A stretch of 64,000 nt of DNA from Tolypeutes matacus (Eukaryota; Chordata; Mammalia; Cingulata; Chlamyphoridae), in the NCBI GenBank assembly GCA_026826555.1, contig JAKSZT010053883.1, forward strand, positions 28,015,763 to 28,079,762, in the 5' to 3' direction. The translations under genes and the position numbers were made by a program. Positions 11,026-21,849 of this stretch are shown here, piece after piece; the first letter of the stretch is position 1, and each line of letters opens with the position of its first letter. Below the pieces are notes generated by a model, which saw only the letters and a program-made list of their open reading frames with translations, had not been told where the DNA came from and searched no databases.

Positions 11026-11681
11026 TGTAGCAGTTTGATATTGTTTATGAATTCCAAAAATAGATATTGGATTATGTTTGTGAACTGGTCATATTAGATT
11101 GGATTGGACTCAGAGGTTTCACTTTTTCTTGATTAAATCATGATTAAGGCTTTGATTGGGACATGTCAGTAGGGTGTTGAGTCCCCGCCCCCTTGGTGGA
11201 GGGGGCAGGGACTCACAGAGTAAACTACATGGCAGAGGAGAAAGAGCTTTGATCCTGGAGCCTGGGAAGTAAGCACACAGAGAAGGCTCCACTAGACACA
11301 GCAAAGGCCCCAGGAAGAGAGATGAGCAGTTCACCTGACAGTTTACAACTGGCCTTGTAGAGAGAGCAGAGCAGCTGAGCCCAGAGAGAAGCAATCCCCT
11401 GGAGAGAGACAAGACTTGTCCCAGCCTGTGGCTGAGATTGGAAGAAGCTGGGACCATGGAACCTTGGGAGAAGTAGGAAGACTGAATCCTCACAGACATT
11501 GCCCACCATCTTGCATCAACACGTGGCAACAGACTCTGGGTGAGAAAGTACCTCTTATGGTACCTTGAGTTAGACTCTTTAGAGCCTTATGACTGTAAGC
11601 TTCTACCCCAAATAAATATCCTTTATAAAAACCAACAGATTTCTGGCATTTGCATCAGCACCCCTTTGGCTGACTAATAGA
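11026..11681 (+). mobile_element. Xenarthran MaLR-like solo LTR, copy B
   Basis: Sense-orientation LTR: starts tgtagcagtttgatattg, contains ccaaaaatagatattgg and a gacatgtcagtagggtgttg block, has the polyadenylation signal in ccccaaataaatatcc (about 11,608) and ends ggctgactaataga. Flanks gaagg (11,021-11,025) and gaacg (11,682-11,686) fit a diverged 5-bp target duplication. No internal ERV genes adjoin it. Confidence 0.87.
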
Positions 11682-12628
11682 GAACGCAACACCATTATGT
11701 GCTACAGGCAAGGAAGAGCCAGCAGTGCAGACGGCCTTTGCTATGGTTTTAAAAGAGAGATTAGAGGTGCCCCGGAGGTTTCTTGTAAGAAGGGGAACTT
11801 GAGAGTGACCTTGAAGAATAGAGAAGGAATAAGTGAGTGGAGAAAAGACTAGCTGGTTTTGTTTACAAAGATGTAACTGGCAATTAAAATATATTAACAT
11901 GTAGGTCTAGCCCATAAGTACTTCTGGCTAAGTACACTGAATCTTAGGCCATAATTAGCTATAGGGCACCTTTGTGCAAATTAGGAAAAGGTACCTGCTC
12001 TGGGCAAATGTAGCCTCATGGTGCAAAACTGGGCAAGTGGGTGGTAAAGGCACTCCTTCCTTTGTGTGGATTCAGCCCCATACCAAGGTGACCTGGTTCC
12101 TGACAATGTGGTTTAGGTTTCACTTTCCACTCATCTTCTTAGTTTTTGTGCAGTGCACAAATTGCCCAACCACACATGGTGACCCTAGCAGAGACAGACT
12201 CTTAAAGAAATAAATGCTGAGATGTCAACTGAAATGGAATCCAGAAGAAGGAGCAGGCTTGGGAGGCAAAGCATAATGGATTTGGTTTGCATTACAGTGT
12301 GATGATTACAAGGCATTTGTGGAAGATCCAGGTAAATCCACCCAATAGGCAGCTGGATACGGGGGTCTGGGCTAATATATGTGAAGAACTCAGTTGTAAA
12401 CTGATCATAGGGTGCTCCCCTAGCTTCAATATGGATCTTGTAACCTAGTAGGACTTGCATAGCCATTGCACATGCATGCATGTTCATGTGCATACACATG
12501 CACACATCATTGGGAGAATTGTCTGATATTTTGGTGGCACAGTTGGTGAGTTCTGAGAAAGCAACAGCATACACTGAGAACCCCAGGGAAAATTTCCTGG
12601 AGGAGGTGGATTTGATAGACGTGGCCGG
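11682..12628. other. Unclassified DNA
   Basis: No repeat recognised apart from the alternating purine-pyrimidine tract at 12,467-12,507. A minus frame crossing that tract (Met/His/Ala/Cys-rich) reflects its composition, not a protein. Confidence 0.45.
12467..12507. repeat. Alternating purine-pyrimidine tract with palindrome
   Basis: 12,467-12,483 and 12,486-12,507 alternate purine and pyrimidine strictly, with one break. 12,470-12,483 (acatgcatgcatgt) is a perfect 14-bp palindrome. Such sequence can form Z-DNA or a small cruciform. Confidence 0.7.
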
Positions 12629-13284
12629 TGTATTTGTCAGCTAAAGGGGTACTGGTGCAAAATACCAGAAATTGGTTGGTTTTTATAAAGGGTATTTATT
12701 TGGGGTAGAAGCTTACAGTCACAAGGCATAAAGAGTAACTTACTTCCCTCACCAAAGTCTGTTGCCATGTGTTGGACAAAATGGCTGCTGGTCTCTGCAA
12801 GGGTGCAGCCTTCCTCTTCAGGCTCCATGGTCCCAGCTTCTTCTGGTCTCAGCTGTAGGCTGGTATAAGGCTTGTCTCTCTCCCTGGGGCTCGTTTCTTC
12901 CCCGGCTCAACTGCTGTGGTCTCTCCACAAGGTCAGCTGTAGACTTTCAGGCTCTCTCTCCTCCCGGGGCTTCTGCCATGTCTAAGGAGTCATCTTGATT
13001 CATCTGTGTTCTTCTTCTGTGTATTTACTTCCTGAGGCTCCAGCATCAAAATTCCAACTCTCTCCTCTGCTGTATCATTTTCTCTGTGAGTTCCCACCCA
13101 CCAAGGGGGCGGGGACTCAATGTCCCACTGACGTGGACGAATCAAAGTCTTAATCATAACTTAATCAAGTAAAAGTGAAACCTCTGAATCTAATACAATC
13201 CAATATGCCCAGAGGAACCGACCAGTTCACAAACATAATCCAATATCTATTTTTGGAATTCATAAACAATACCAAACTGTTACA
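12629..13284 (-). mobile_element. Xenarthran MaLR-like solo LTR, copy C
   Basis: Runs from tgtatttgtcagctaaagg to ccaaactgttaca on the plus strand, 656 bp, complement of copy B. Flanking 5-mers gccgg (12,624-12,628) and gccag (13,285-13,289) differ at one base and support a 5-bp target duplication, which is expected of an LTR insertion. Confidence 0.88.
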
Positions 13285-13289
13285 GCCAG

Positions 13290-13690
13290 GCTAAGGAAAA
13301 TAAGGAAGCAGTGCACCATCTTAGAGTGGCTGGCTTTTTCTGCTCATTCATATCTCTCAGCTCAGCTTTCACCTAGAGCAGCCTTTCATGATCACCTTAG
13401 AAAAGAAATCCTCCAGTCACTTACCATCTCATTATCCTCTTTTATTTTCTTCTGAGCATTTACTACTATCTGAAATTATCTTATTTTTATTTGCTTTTTT
13501 ACATGTTTGTTTATGTGTTTACATGTTTATTGTTTCTTTCCTTCCATCATAGTGTCAACCTCCATTAAGACAGGGATATTATCTGGTTCATCCCTATATC
13601 CCCAGTGTCTGGGACACTGCAAATGTTCAACAGATATTTGTTCAATGGAGGGATGGATGGATGAAAAGGCCAAATAGAGATTCGCACAAC
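13290..13690 (+). mobile_element. L2 LINE 3' end
   Basis: tttcatgatcaccttagaaa, tgagcatttactactatctg, then aagacagggatattatctgg, atccccagtgtctgggacac and tcaacagatatttgttcaat follow the order of an L2 3' end. Confidence 0.75.
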
Positions 13691-14389
13691 TACACTGCCA
13701 GCAGGAGACTTTTCTGTGATCCTTTGCTGTATTTGTGGGAGAGGCAGCCTTTGATTTCCCTCACCTGAAAACTCACCCCACATAAGATATATGAAGCTCT
13801 CCCCTTCTGCAAGGATCTCATCTGTCTGTGGTCTTGGGAATAGCTGTGACAGATCCTCCTGTGGTCATCATTGTGGCCCTCGTCCCCCAAATCAGCCAGG
13901 CTGGACAGACACCCTAACGCCCCTTCTAAATTTAAACCCTTTCTCTGCAACCCTTGCTGAAATGACTTGATCAGGAACCTGGGGGACTTTCCTATTAATG
14001 AAAATATTATTTTGTAGAAATCCAGGAGACAATGCAGTGGAATTTGTCACTTTGATCCAGGACAGCATGGAGCTGGAGACATTCAGAGATATCAATATAT
14101 GCAAAATGAACAGCAGGACCTATATATTTAGCTGGGAAAATGCACAGGACTCCAGCTTCAGAACAAAACCCTTAGCCAGAGGGGGGACTTAGTGATCTAA
14201 GAAAGGTCTTTTAAGCCAGAGTCTCTCTGGACCAAACAGTGGAATTCCTCCAAGGTAAATAAATCAGTCCTGTTCTTTTCCTAGGATCAGGTAGCTTTGA
14301 GAACTTTAGTGACCCCAGCAACCTTGGATAAACCATTAGGGCTTGGCTGTAAATCTGAGAATGATCCTTATTGAAAAAAAAAAGGCCCT
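13691..14389. other. Unique DNA
   Basis: No repeat, domain or splice-bounded exon recognised. Confidence 0.45.
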
Positions 14390-14407
14390 TGAAAATTACA
14401 ATTCTTT

Positions 14408-14586
14408 TTTTTCTTAAGATTTTATTTATTTATTCATTTATCCCCCCCTTGCTGCTTGTGCTCACTGGGTCAGCCAATCACACCGTGCGGGCGGGCTTGC
14501 CTTCACCAGGAGGCCCCGGGAACCGAACCCAGGGCCTCCCATATGGTAAACGGAAGCCCTACTGATTGAGCCACAGCTGCTTCCCA
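14408..14586 (-). mobile_element. DAS-type SINE with 18-bp target duplication
   Basis: Antisense SINE: tail complement (14,408-14,440), gctgcttgtgctcactgggt, aggaggccccgggaaccgaa, ggcctcccatatggtaaacg, gattgagccacagctgcttc. It is flanked by tgaaaattacaattcttt (14,390-14,407) and tgaaaattataattcttt (14,587-14,604), which differ at one base. Confidence 0.93.
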
Positions 14587-14604
14587 TGAAAATTATAATT
14601 CTTT

Positions 14605-14960
14605 CCCCCTTTTAACTAAAATACTATTTAAATCTCTATTTTATTCTAAAAGTACATGTTCATTGAAGGAAATTTGAATGCAAAACATGACACAAAGAAG
14701 AAAATTAAGATTATCACCATTCTATAACCTCCTAGATAGAGAAAAATCACTAACAGCTTTCTTCTTCCCTTCCCCTCCTCTCCTGGCCCTTCTACTTCCC
14801 TCCCCTCCCCTCCCCCCCTCCCCTGCCCTCCCCTTCCTGATAATATTGGGATGTACTCACTTGGCTGTTTGAGGATAAAATGAACTAGTGCACGTGAAGG
14901 GCTTGCAGAGTGCCTGGACAGTTTATGTGCTCAGTAAATAAATATTAGATTTTCTTATTA
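14605..14960. other. Pyrimidine tract and MIR-like tail
   Basis: 14,755-14,838 is almost pure pyrimidine, dominated by CCCCTC-type units. 14,880-14,950 (agtgcctggacag, then tgtgctcagtaaataaatat) resembles the 3' end of a plus-strand MIR. Confidence 0.55.
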
Positions 14961-16050
14961 TCAACAATTTTGACCTGCTTAAAAAATGCTGTAAAGATCA
15001 TCCTTGTAGCTAAATCTTAGTGCAAATCTCTGAATGTTTCTGGACATGTTGTTTGAATTTGAAATCTTTGTTTATTAATGAGGTTTTCATATGCCGATTG
15101 GCCACTTGTTTCTTCATTTGTAATTCAATGGTTTCTGTATTTCGCCTATTTTTTCCCATTAGGTGCCTATTTTTTTCCCCATTCACATTGATTTTTAAAT
15201 AGTCCAGCATTAACCTTTTATCTGTGTTTGTGTGTGTGTGTGTGTCACATTAGTTGTCAGGTTTTTCTCTCTCTTTTAAACATAATTTATGGACTCTTAG
15301 ACAAAGAGAATTTTTTTGTTTGTTTTTATTTTAATATTTGTGTAATCAAATTTTTCATTTTTTTCATTGTGTTTTTGATTCCTTTGCTTTTTGGTTTAGA
15401 AATCCTTTCTCTACCCAAAGATCAAGGAAATATTTATCCTTGTTTTACCTTTATTTTATTTTAGTTATTTTATGGTTTTATCTTTTACATTTAATATTTT
15501 AATATGTTTAGTCTTTATTTATGTATATCATATGATGTGATCCAATTTTATTAATTTCCAAATAATTATCAATGACTTTGAGGCAATGTATTGGATAATC
15601 TATTCTTCATTCAATGTCATGAAATGCTCTTCTGGAGATTTCTAGTATGTTGCAGTCATATCTTCATTTTCACACTTTCTTAATTATGCATCTTTGAAAT
15701 ATGTTTTAATATAAAAAATAAGTACCCCCTTATTCTGTTCCCTCAGTTTTGATTTCAATTTCTCCTGTCTTTATTCTTCTAGAAGAATTTAAAAATAATT
15801 TTGCCTAGTTTCAAAAAATTCTATTTGTTTCTTAGAATTACACTTCGTTTATGAATTAGTTGGAAAGAAATTGAATCTATAAAATTAATTCACTTTCTTT
15901 TATGTCCCAGAGCAGAGTTTTAACTTTTCTGTGATAATAACTTGAATGGATTTCAATTCATCCTTTGAAAGTCTTTTAATTTAACATGAGTGCTTAACTC
16001 ATTCATATCTGCTACCACACTTTAAAAATGTGGTTTTATTATTTTAAGCT
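14961..16050 (-). mobile_element. Ancient L1M, antisense, strongly diverged
   Basis: The complement of the L1 ORF2 C-terminal and 3' region is visible in degraded form: gccacttgtttcttcatttg, ttcccattaggtgcctattt, aaatcctttctctacccaaag, ccaattttattaatttcc, ttggataatctattcttc, gaaattgaatctataaaatt. Only weak coding similarity is left. A (TG)n run lies at 15,223-15,245. Confidence 0.6.
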
Positions 16051-17164
16051 TTTATTTTTATGCTTATACACTGTTTTCTTTATTCTGTTTTTGTTATTGT
16101 TGTTCTATGGAAATGCATTTTCTCTGTTCTTTTTCCCTAGTGAATTTGGAGTTTATATCCAGTTTTTGTTCTGAAAGGTGGTTTTTAATTTTTTTTTAAT
16201 GACCAAGTTTTCCTTATTTAATGCCAGAAAAGAAATATTTATCAATACTTCCTAGTGAAAGAGGAAAACTTTGGCAAAATTTGCTTGTCTCATATATTAT
16301 CTCATTTCTTAGTTAAAAAGAAATAAGGGGTATTAGATATAGTTTAGTATTAAATTATTCTAAGGTTTTTTATATTTGCATATTATGTAATTCCATTAAA
16401 GGTAATTATTTAGCTTTAGCTCCACCTCATAATTTATTCCACAGTTCTTTAAATTTTGGCTTCCACATTCTTAAATTCTATACTTAATTCATTTCTTAGG
16501 CATAAAGCACTAGCTTTGATTAATTGTTTTTCATCACAACCCTGTGGGAAGTATACTTCTGAGCCCTTTTATGTGTGAGGAAACCTTTCTGCTGCCCTCA
16601 TAGGTATAATAATTCAGAATGACAACTAGAATTCTCTAACATACTCTTTCTCTTGTATGTTTCTTTCTCATCTGGTATTTGGTTTTGTGGTGAGATCTCA
16701 TGCTAATCTGGTTACCATCCATTTTAATAAACCTCTATTATTTTCTTTTCTATTTAGCATTTTTCCCCTTTATCTCTGAAATTCAAATTTTTAACCAGGA
16801 TGTTTCTAGCTATTGGTCTATTTTCCTTTCCTATTACTTAATAAATCCTTTTGATTTGCAGAAACATCAGGAAATATTTTCCTATTTTTTAAATAGTTCA
16901 TTTGCTCCATTTTTGTTTATAGGACTTCCTCTACAGTCTTGAATTTACTGTTCCTGTCCTTTATGCCTCTTTCTTTTTTTTTAACCTTATTATTTTCATC
17001 TCTTATTTCTTTACTTATAAATTCAGAGATAATTTCCCAAACTTGCCCTTCACTTTGCTCTTGGTTTCCTGAGGAATCTAATCTGCTCTTCTTTGCCCTC
17101 ATCATAGTCTCTAAATGAATCAGCTATGTTCCACGTTCACGCACTTTCTCAAGAAGAATGCATG
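16051..17164. other. AT-rich DNA, possibly more antisense L1
   Basis: T-rich on the plus strand, as in antisense L1, but I could not place it on L1 with certainty. A search against an L1M/HAL1 library would decide. Confidence 0.3.
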
Positions 17165-17390
17165 TCCAGTGCCTATAACTTGGCTGGCATGGAGCTAGGT
17201 ACTGTTCCCACATGGTTATCTTGTTTAAGCTTGTGACAACTCTATGAGGAAGCTACTATTTTAAATCCTCTTTTTATAAGAAATCGATGGGCTCAGGAGC
17301 TTGCCCAGAACCACAGACCCAGTGAGTATAGAGGTGACTCCAAGCCCAGGCTCCAGATTCTCACTTTACATTGTCTTCTAATTTAGTTTG
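17165..17390 (-). mobile_element. MIR SINE
   Basis: Complement of MIR: gtgcctataacttggctggc, gctaggtactgttcc, aactctatgaggaagctact, gagcttgcccagaaccacag, then a ccaggctccagattctc stretch. Confidence 0.75.
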
Positions 17391-18149
17391 TCTCAAATTG
17401 TCTTCTCTTCATAGCATCATAGATGAGCTTCTGTTTTAGATTCATAGATGCAATGACATTTTGAATCTCATTGGGAGGACAATTAAAAATTGTCTAAAAT
17501 TATCTCCTGCTTCTTTCAGTAATTTTACTATTTAGGAAGAATCGTTACCAAATTTCTCAAATGGGCTCCTTCTTTTGAACTTCACTTTCTTCCCCGTGTC
17601 TGGTTATTTTCTCTGTCTCTTCATCCTGTTAGGGGAAAGTTGGGTTCACTCAGTACTGAGAGTTGAAATCAGTTCTGGCTGAGATTATCAGGGTTGGCCT
17701 CTATTCATATCTTTGTGTTTGGGCAAAAGTGAAAAGAGGGAAGATTAGGTTCATTGTAAATATACTGGACAATTCAGAGATCTAGCAGTTTGGGAGAGGA
17801 GGGAGGGAAAATGGGAGGCAGGTGCTTCGGGGCTCTCTGACTAAGAGCCAAAAAGTGGCCTTTTTCTGGTGAGTGACTCATAGCCCAGGACAGTGGATCT
17901 TGCTTTCCCTGGCCCAGTCAGGAGCGGCCGTCACTGTGGTTCCCAGCTCAAAGAGACCTCATTCCTTGGTTCAAAGTCCTCATTGGATCCAATCATGCCC
18001 ACCTCCAAACCTTCTCTTTGCAATGGGAGTGGAGGATAATAGTGGAGTTCTGCCAGGATCTTTTTCTTTAACTTCTCAGGCAGGCCGCACAATCCATTCT
18101 CCAAAGACTGGATGTTTTTTAAATATATTCATATAAACCAGCTTATGCT
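17391..18149. other. Unclassified DNA
   Basis: No confident repeat or exon. 17,760-17,830 is purine-rich (gggagaggagggagggaaaa). Confidence 0.4.
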
Positions 18150-18745
18150 ATTCTCCTGCTTGACCCCTTCAATTTCTCCCCACCACTCAACATAAAATCC
18201 AGACTCCTTGCCTTGGCTTGTAAGGGCCTCCATGATTTAGCCCTATTTACCTTTCTGGTCTCATTTTTTTTTTTCCACTGCACTGCCCACTTTCCACACC
18301 CCAGCCACCCCAGCCACTCTGACCTTTGTTCTATTCCTCCAGCCATGCCAGGCTGTTCCCACCTCAGAGCCTCTCTGGAACATTCTGGAATGTTCTCTGA
18401 AATATTCTCCCCCTTGTCCTTCTCAAGACTGACTCCTTCTCATCATTCAGGGTCTTAGCTCAAAGCTCACCCCTGTAAAGGCTTTCCTAACCACCTGTGG
18501 AGATAATCTCCCTACCCCCCACCCACCCAGGCACACTCTCCACTACATCTCACAGCAGTTTCATTTTCACTTCCTGAAATACCTTGTTTATATATTTGTT
18601 TATTACTTTTCTGTCTTGTCTCCCCAACCGGGAATTTTCATGAGAACAGGGATCCTGTCTTTCCTTTTCTCTCCTCTGCATCCCCAATACCTGGAGCAGC
18701 GCTTGGCACAGAGAAGGTGCTCATTTCATTGATGAGTAAATGGCT
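18150..18745 (+). mobile_element. L2 LINE 3' portion
   Basis: Long L2 remnant: cccttcaatttctccccacc, gggcctccatgatttagccc, a tctggaatgttctctg phrase, tcttagctcaaagctcaccc, aggctttcctaaccacct, gagaacagggatcctgtc, atccccaatacctggagcag, then the 3' end near 18,745. It carries the heat-shock-element motif at 18,378. Confidence 0.85.
18378..18395. promoter_or_regulatory. Perfect four-unit heat-shock element motif
   Basis: gaacattctggaatgttc is GAA-nn-TTC-nn-GAA-nn-TTC, four alternating inverted pentamers with exact spacing, the layout bound by HSF trimers. It is also a perfect dyad. It sits inside an L2 copy whose ancestral phrase supplies only GAAtgTTC. Another GAA and TTC follow at 18,399 and 18,405, out of phase by one base. 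No promoter or gene is seen beside it. Confidence 0.6.
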
Positions 18746-19469
18746 GTAGCCTACTCCTTTGCATGTAGAATAAGCTCCTTCTTCCTTCTGGACCAATCTG
18801 GACTGGCTTCCATCTTTCACAACTCCTTTACACTTCTACCAGCTTTGCCTAACACACACCAGTGTAAGGGCTCCCTTGATTTTCTAGTCCACCGGTAATT
18901 TTACCCTGACCAGGGGAGTAGAGGAGGAGGTAGGAACAGGTGGAAGCTCTAATGAGAGCACTGGCTTTCCTGGAAGTTCACACTGAATTTAAATCAAGCC
19001 CTTTCTCTCTTTGCCTGACCTCAGAGGTCATGTTCAAGAAGTCAGCAAGATCTTTGCAGGGCAGGATGAGGCACCGCTCTGCCTGAAGGGAATGTGGTGG
19101 CCAGATGACTTTCGAGGGCCCACCACACCCAGGGTTCCCTGTTACTGCTCCCCTATTAGGAGGGTCCCCTCAGCTGCTGCAGGGGAATTCAGTTTGCTTT
19201 GAGGAAACCAACATCAACAGAGCAGAATGTGGTATCCTGTCACTTGCACCCAGTGTGTAAGGCGCTAATGAGAACCTGGTGATCCCCTGTCCTCTGTGCC
19301 CTCACATAATTAGAAATCACTGTCCATTCCCCAAAGCCACCTGAGACATGGTGCTTCAATTGAGGGCTCCAGGGAGGTTTGAGCTCAGACGCAAGGTCTA
19401 TGCTCTACCCGGCATAATGGAGCAGGGCATGTATCTGTGTAGCCTCAACCAAAAACCCACAGATTCATG
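18746..19469. other. Unique DNA
   Basis: Moderate GC. No domain or repeat recognised. Confidence 0.45.
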
Positions 19470-19650
19470 ATCTCTTAGCTGGAGAGAACTTGCCCATCTT
19501 GTTCAGATTCCCCATTTTATAGGTGAGGCTGCTTCTGCCAAAAGGGGGCAAGAGACTTCCCCAAGGTCATACAATAAGGGAATGGCAGACCCTTTACTAC
19601 ATCCTTAGGCTCTGGATTCCAGTCCATGACATTCTTTCTTGACAGTGCCT
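19470..19650 (-). mobile_element. MIR-family fragment
   Basis: ttcagattccccattttata, then ggcaagagacttccccaagg, then tcatacaataagggaatggc and ctctggattccagtccatg match the complement of a MIR-type core and tRNA-related region. Confidence 0.65.
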
Positions 19651-20339
19651 CAGTTTCTCCAAGGAAGCAGGATACTAAGCTAGGAAGAACGGAAAGCAGA
19701 AAGTGTCTGCTCCCCACATCCCTGCAAACTTGCCACTGAGAGAGTTTGGGGAAGACAAGACCCCATGCAAGGAGGGCAAGAGGCCTGCCCAGACACTGCA
19801 GGATGCAGCTGGAGAGGGGCCACCGGCCAGTGTCTGAAAAGGTGCAGTCTCAAGCCTGCTGTTCCCAAGTGGCCTCGCCTGGACCTGCTAGTGAGGGGCT
19901 GACTCATAGATGCAGGGAGCTCTGGGCTGGCTGGACTGCAGGCAGAGCATGATTAGCTCAGTGTTCTGACTCATGCAATGATGTCAGGACAATTCCGGGG
20001 CAATAATTAGGCTCCCCGGAGGAAAAAAAATGGCCATCATGATAATCAGAGAGGAATATTTCAAACACCTTAAGTCAATAAGGCTTAAAATTGGGGGGGT
20101 GGGGGGGAGATGTTTCTTCTCCATTCTCAAGAGGGAGGGAGGCTGAAACAGTCACGGATTCTCTTAGCAGGAGCAGGTCCAGCAGGATCTCAAGAGATGA
20201 GCCCTAGGAAGGGGCCTCGATTTAGAAGCTTTGAATTTTAAGTGAGGCCTGACTTCTCACCCCATGGTTGGCAAGGCCCATCCAAGGAAAGCAAGCTACA
20301 CATTAGTCCCCATCACAACATTTCATCTGAGGGTGTGCT
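19651..20339. other. Unique DNA with candidate regulatory motifs
   Basis: Holds the bZIP-site cluster at 19,967 and a double G7 run at 20,092-20,108 (ggggggg, t, ggggggg). An AT-rich stretch with taattagg (about 20,005) precedes the G runs. Confidence 0.45.
19967..19986. promoter_or_regulatory. bZIP composite site (AP-1 / C/EBP / CRE-like)
   Basis: tgactcatgcaatgatgtca combines a consensus AP-1 site (TGACTCA), a C/EBP-like TGCAAT half-site and a CRE-like TGATGTCA (one base from TGACGTCA) within 20 bp. The outer TGAC and GTCA form a dyad. Function is inferred from motif content only. Confidence 0.4.
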
Positions 20340-20600
20340 AAAGAAAACCACCTGATTGGCAAAGAGTAAACTCACTTAATAGCCTCTCTCCCTGCCAGAC
20401 ATAGATTAAAAGTGATTTTTTTTTTGCCTAAATTACATTTTATTTTCTCACCAGCTGCTAACTTTCTGAGACAGATTGGGAGATAAATTATCACAGCAGT
20501 GAATGAATCTAATTTTTCAATATAATTCACGGTAATTCTATATTTTCCACACAAGATGGAAATAGCACTGGCTCTTTGCCAAGAGTCATACTTTCAAAAA
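20340..20600. promoter_or_regulatory. Candidate conserved non-coding element
   Basis: Non-repetitive AT-rich sequence with dense homeodomain-like cores and other site-like words: ctaattttt, agataaattatcacagc (GATA-type and dyad), accagctgctaac (E-box CAGCTG), ggtaattctat. This character resembles vertebrate developmental enhancers. Conservation itself cannot be seen from one sequence. Confidence 0.35.
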
Positions 20601-20681
20601 AACACAATATCCCGGACTCCCAGAAGTCTATGGGTTTGGAAGCTATGGGCTGAGGAGCTGACAGAGAAGTCCTGCAGGCTT

Positions 20682-20760
20682 GGGCAAAGGGGGCGGGAGG
20701 GGCAAGGAGAGGGAATCAAGGGAGGAGGGGGGGAAGAGGATTGAGGAAAGACCAGGTAGG
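20682..20760 (+). repeat. Purine-rich G tract with quadruplex motif
   Basis: gggcaaagggggcgggagggg at 20,681-20,702 has four G runs of three or more with loops of at most four bases, fitting the canonical quadruplex pattern. It continues as an almost pure purine stretch to about 20,760. Confidence 0.7.
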
Positions 20761-20794
20761 GAGACAGATTGTACTTTGATGTCTCCACCTTTCC

Positions 20795-21185
20795 CTTTCC
20801 CTCAGCTCACAGCCATTCCACCTTACAGGCCTCTTCACCCCTTTATTTCTGGCTCATATAATTTTTCTGGAATGTTCTTTCCCTGGTTCTTCACATAGCT
20901 CATTCCTGTCCATCATTCACGTTATGACTCAAATGTCACCTCCCCAGAAAAGTCGATCTTGACCACTTAATAGGAAATAGCACCCTCTCCTCACCCTCTG
21001 TTACATTACATGTATTTCCTTCATGGAGATTCCTCTTATCTGAAATGACTGAGTTTATTTTTATTTATTTGGGTCTGTGTGCCTCCCTAGATCAGAAGCA
21101 TCGCGTGGGTGGGGGGAGACCTTGTCAGCTTTGTCTGCTGTATGCTTGCCACAAGGTGGGCACTCCATAAATATTTGTGTACTCT
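20795..21185 (+). mobile_element. L2 LINE 3' portion
   Basis: tttttctggaatgttctttc, actcaaatgtcacctcccc, agaaaagtcgatcttgacca, a ttattttttatttatttgg-like region, then acaaggtgggcactccataa and atatttgtgtactc at the end. Confidence 0.8.
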
Positions 21186-21359
21186 CTGAAATATGAACGG
21201 GAAAGGAAAGAGAGAAGTCAAATTTATTGCGCACACCTCATCCGGTGCTTAGTGCCAACAGCACGGTGCCGTGTCCTGTAGCACCTTGTTATTGTTAGTA
21301 AATTCGGGGGAGGGAATGGATGCAGCAGCCCTTGATCAGGCCACTGGGCTTGGCCCTGA
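21186..21359. other. Unclassified DNA
   Basis: A patch at 21,222-21,290 (tttattgcgcacacctc) may be a much eroded MIR, not certain. Confidence 0.35.
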
Positions 21360-21849
21360 GCATGAGTGCACCTTAGGTCGGTGAATCATCTCTCAAGGTT
21401 CATTTTTCCTCTGCAGGGCCTCCCACTGCCAATGTTTCAGGAGAAATTAAAAATGGTAACTATTAGGAAGATAGTTTGCTGCGTCTCTCCCAATCAGAAT
21501 TACCCTGAACACAGCTGGGGCCAGCGTGCTGCCCGACCTTCCTCCCTGTTGCTCTTGTGACCCGAGGCTCGGGCCAGCACTGAGTGGTGAATGGGCAGCC
21601 GGGCCCAAGCATCCTGTCCAAATGAGCTTAAATAATTGAAAGAAGCGGTGTGCTTCTGCCGTAAGGGAGGAATGTGGCCGTGTGGCTGCTTTGGAGAGGC
21701 TGAGACCAGATCTGGCTTGGATCTGCAGCGAATATAAATGATGCAATTAATTCCCTATCATTTACAAGTCGTCATTTGCACAGAGCTCGGCAGGAAAGGG
21801 TTTGGAAACCATGTATGGAATGCTGTGGGCTCTGGGGTTTCATCACCAT
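21360..21849. promoter_or_regulatory. Candidate conserved non-coding element
   Basis: About 490 bp without recognisable repeats, mixing GC-rich blocks (21,500-21,620) with TAAT-core words: gcttaaataattgaaag (21,627), atgatgcaattaattccc (21,738), ccaatcagaatt (21,489, a CCAAT box). Overlapping frames on both strands show no protein signature. Enhancer function is inferred only. Confidence 0.4.

Noticed and set aside
9104..11681. Provirus bounded by two LTRs
   Set aside because: LTR copies A and B are in opposite orientation, each with its own flanks, and the DNA between them is L1 3' UTR with no retroviral genes.
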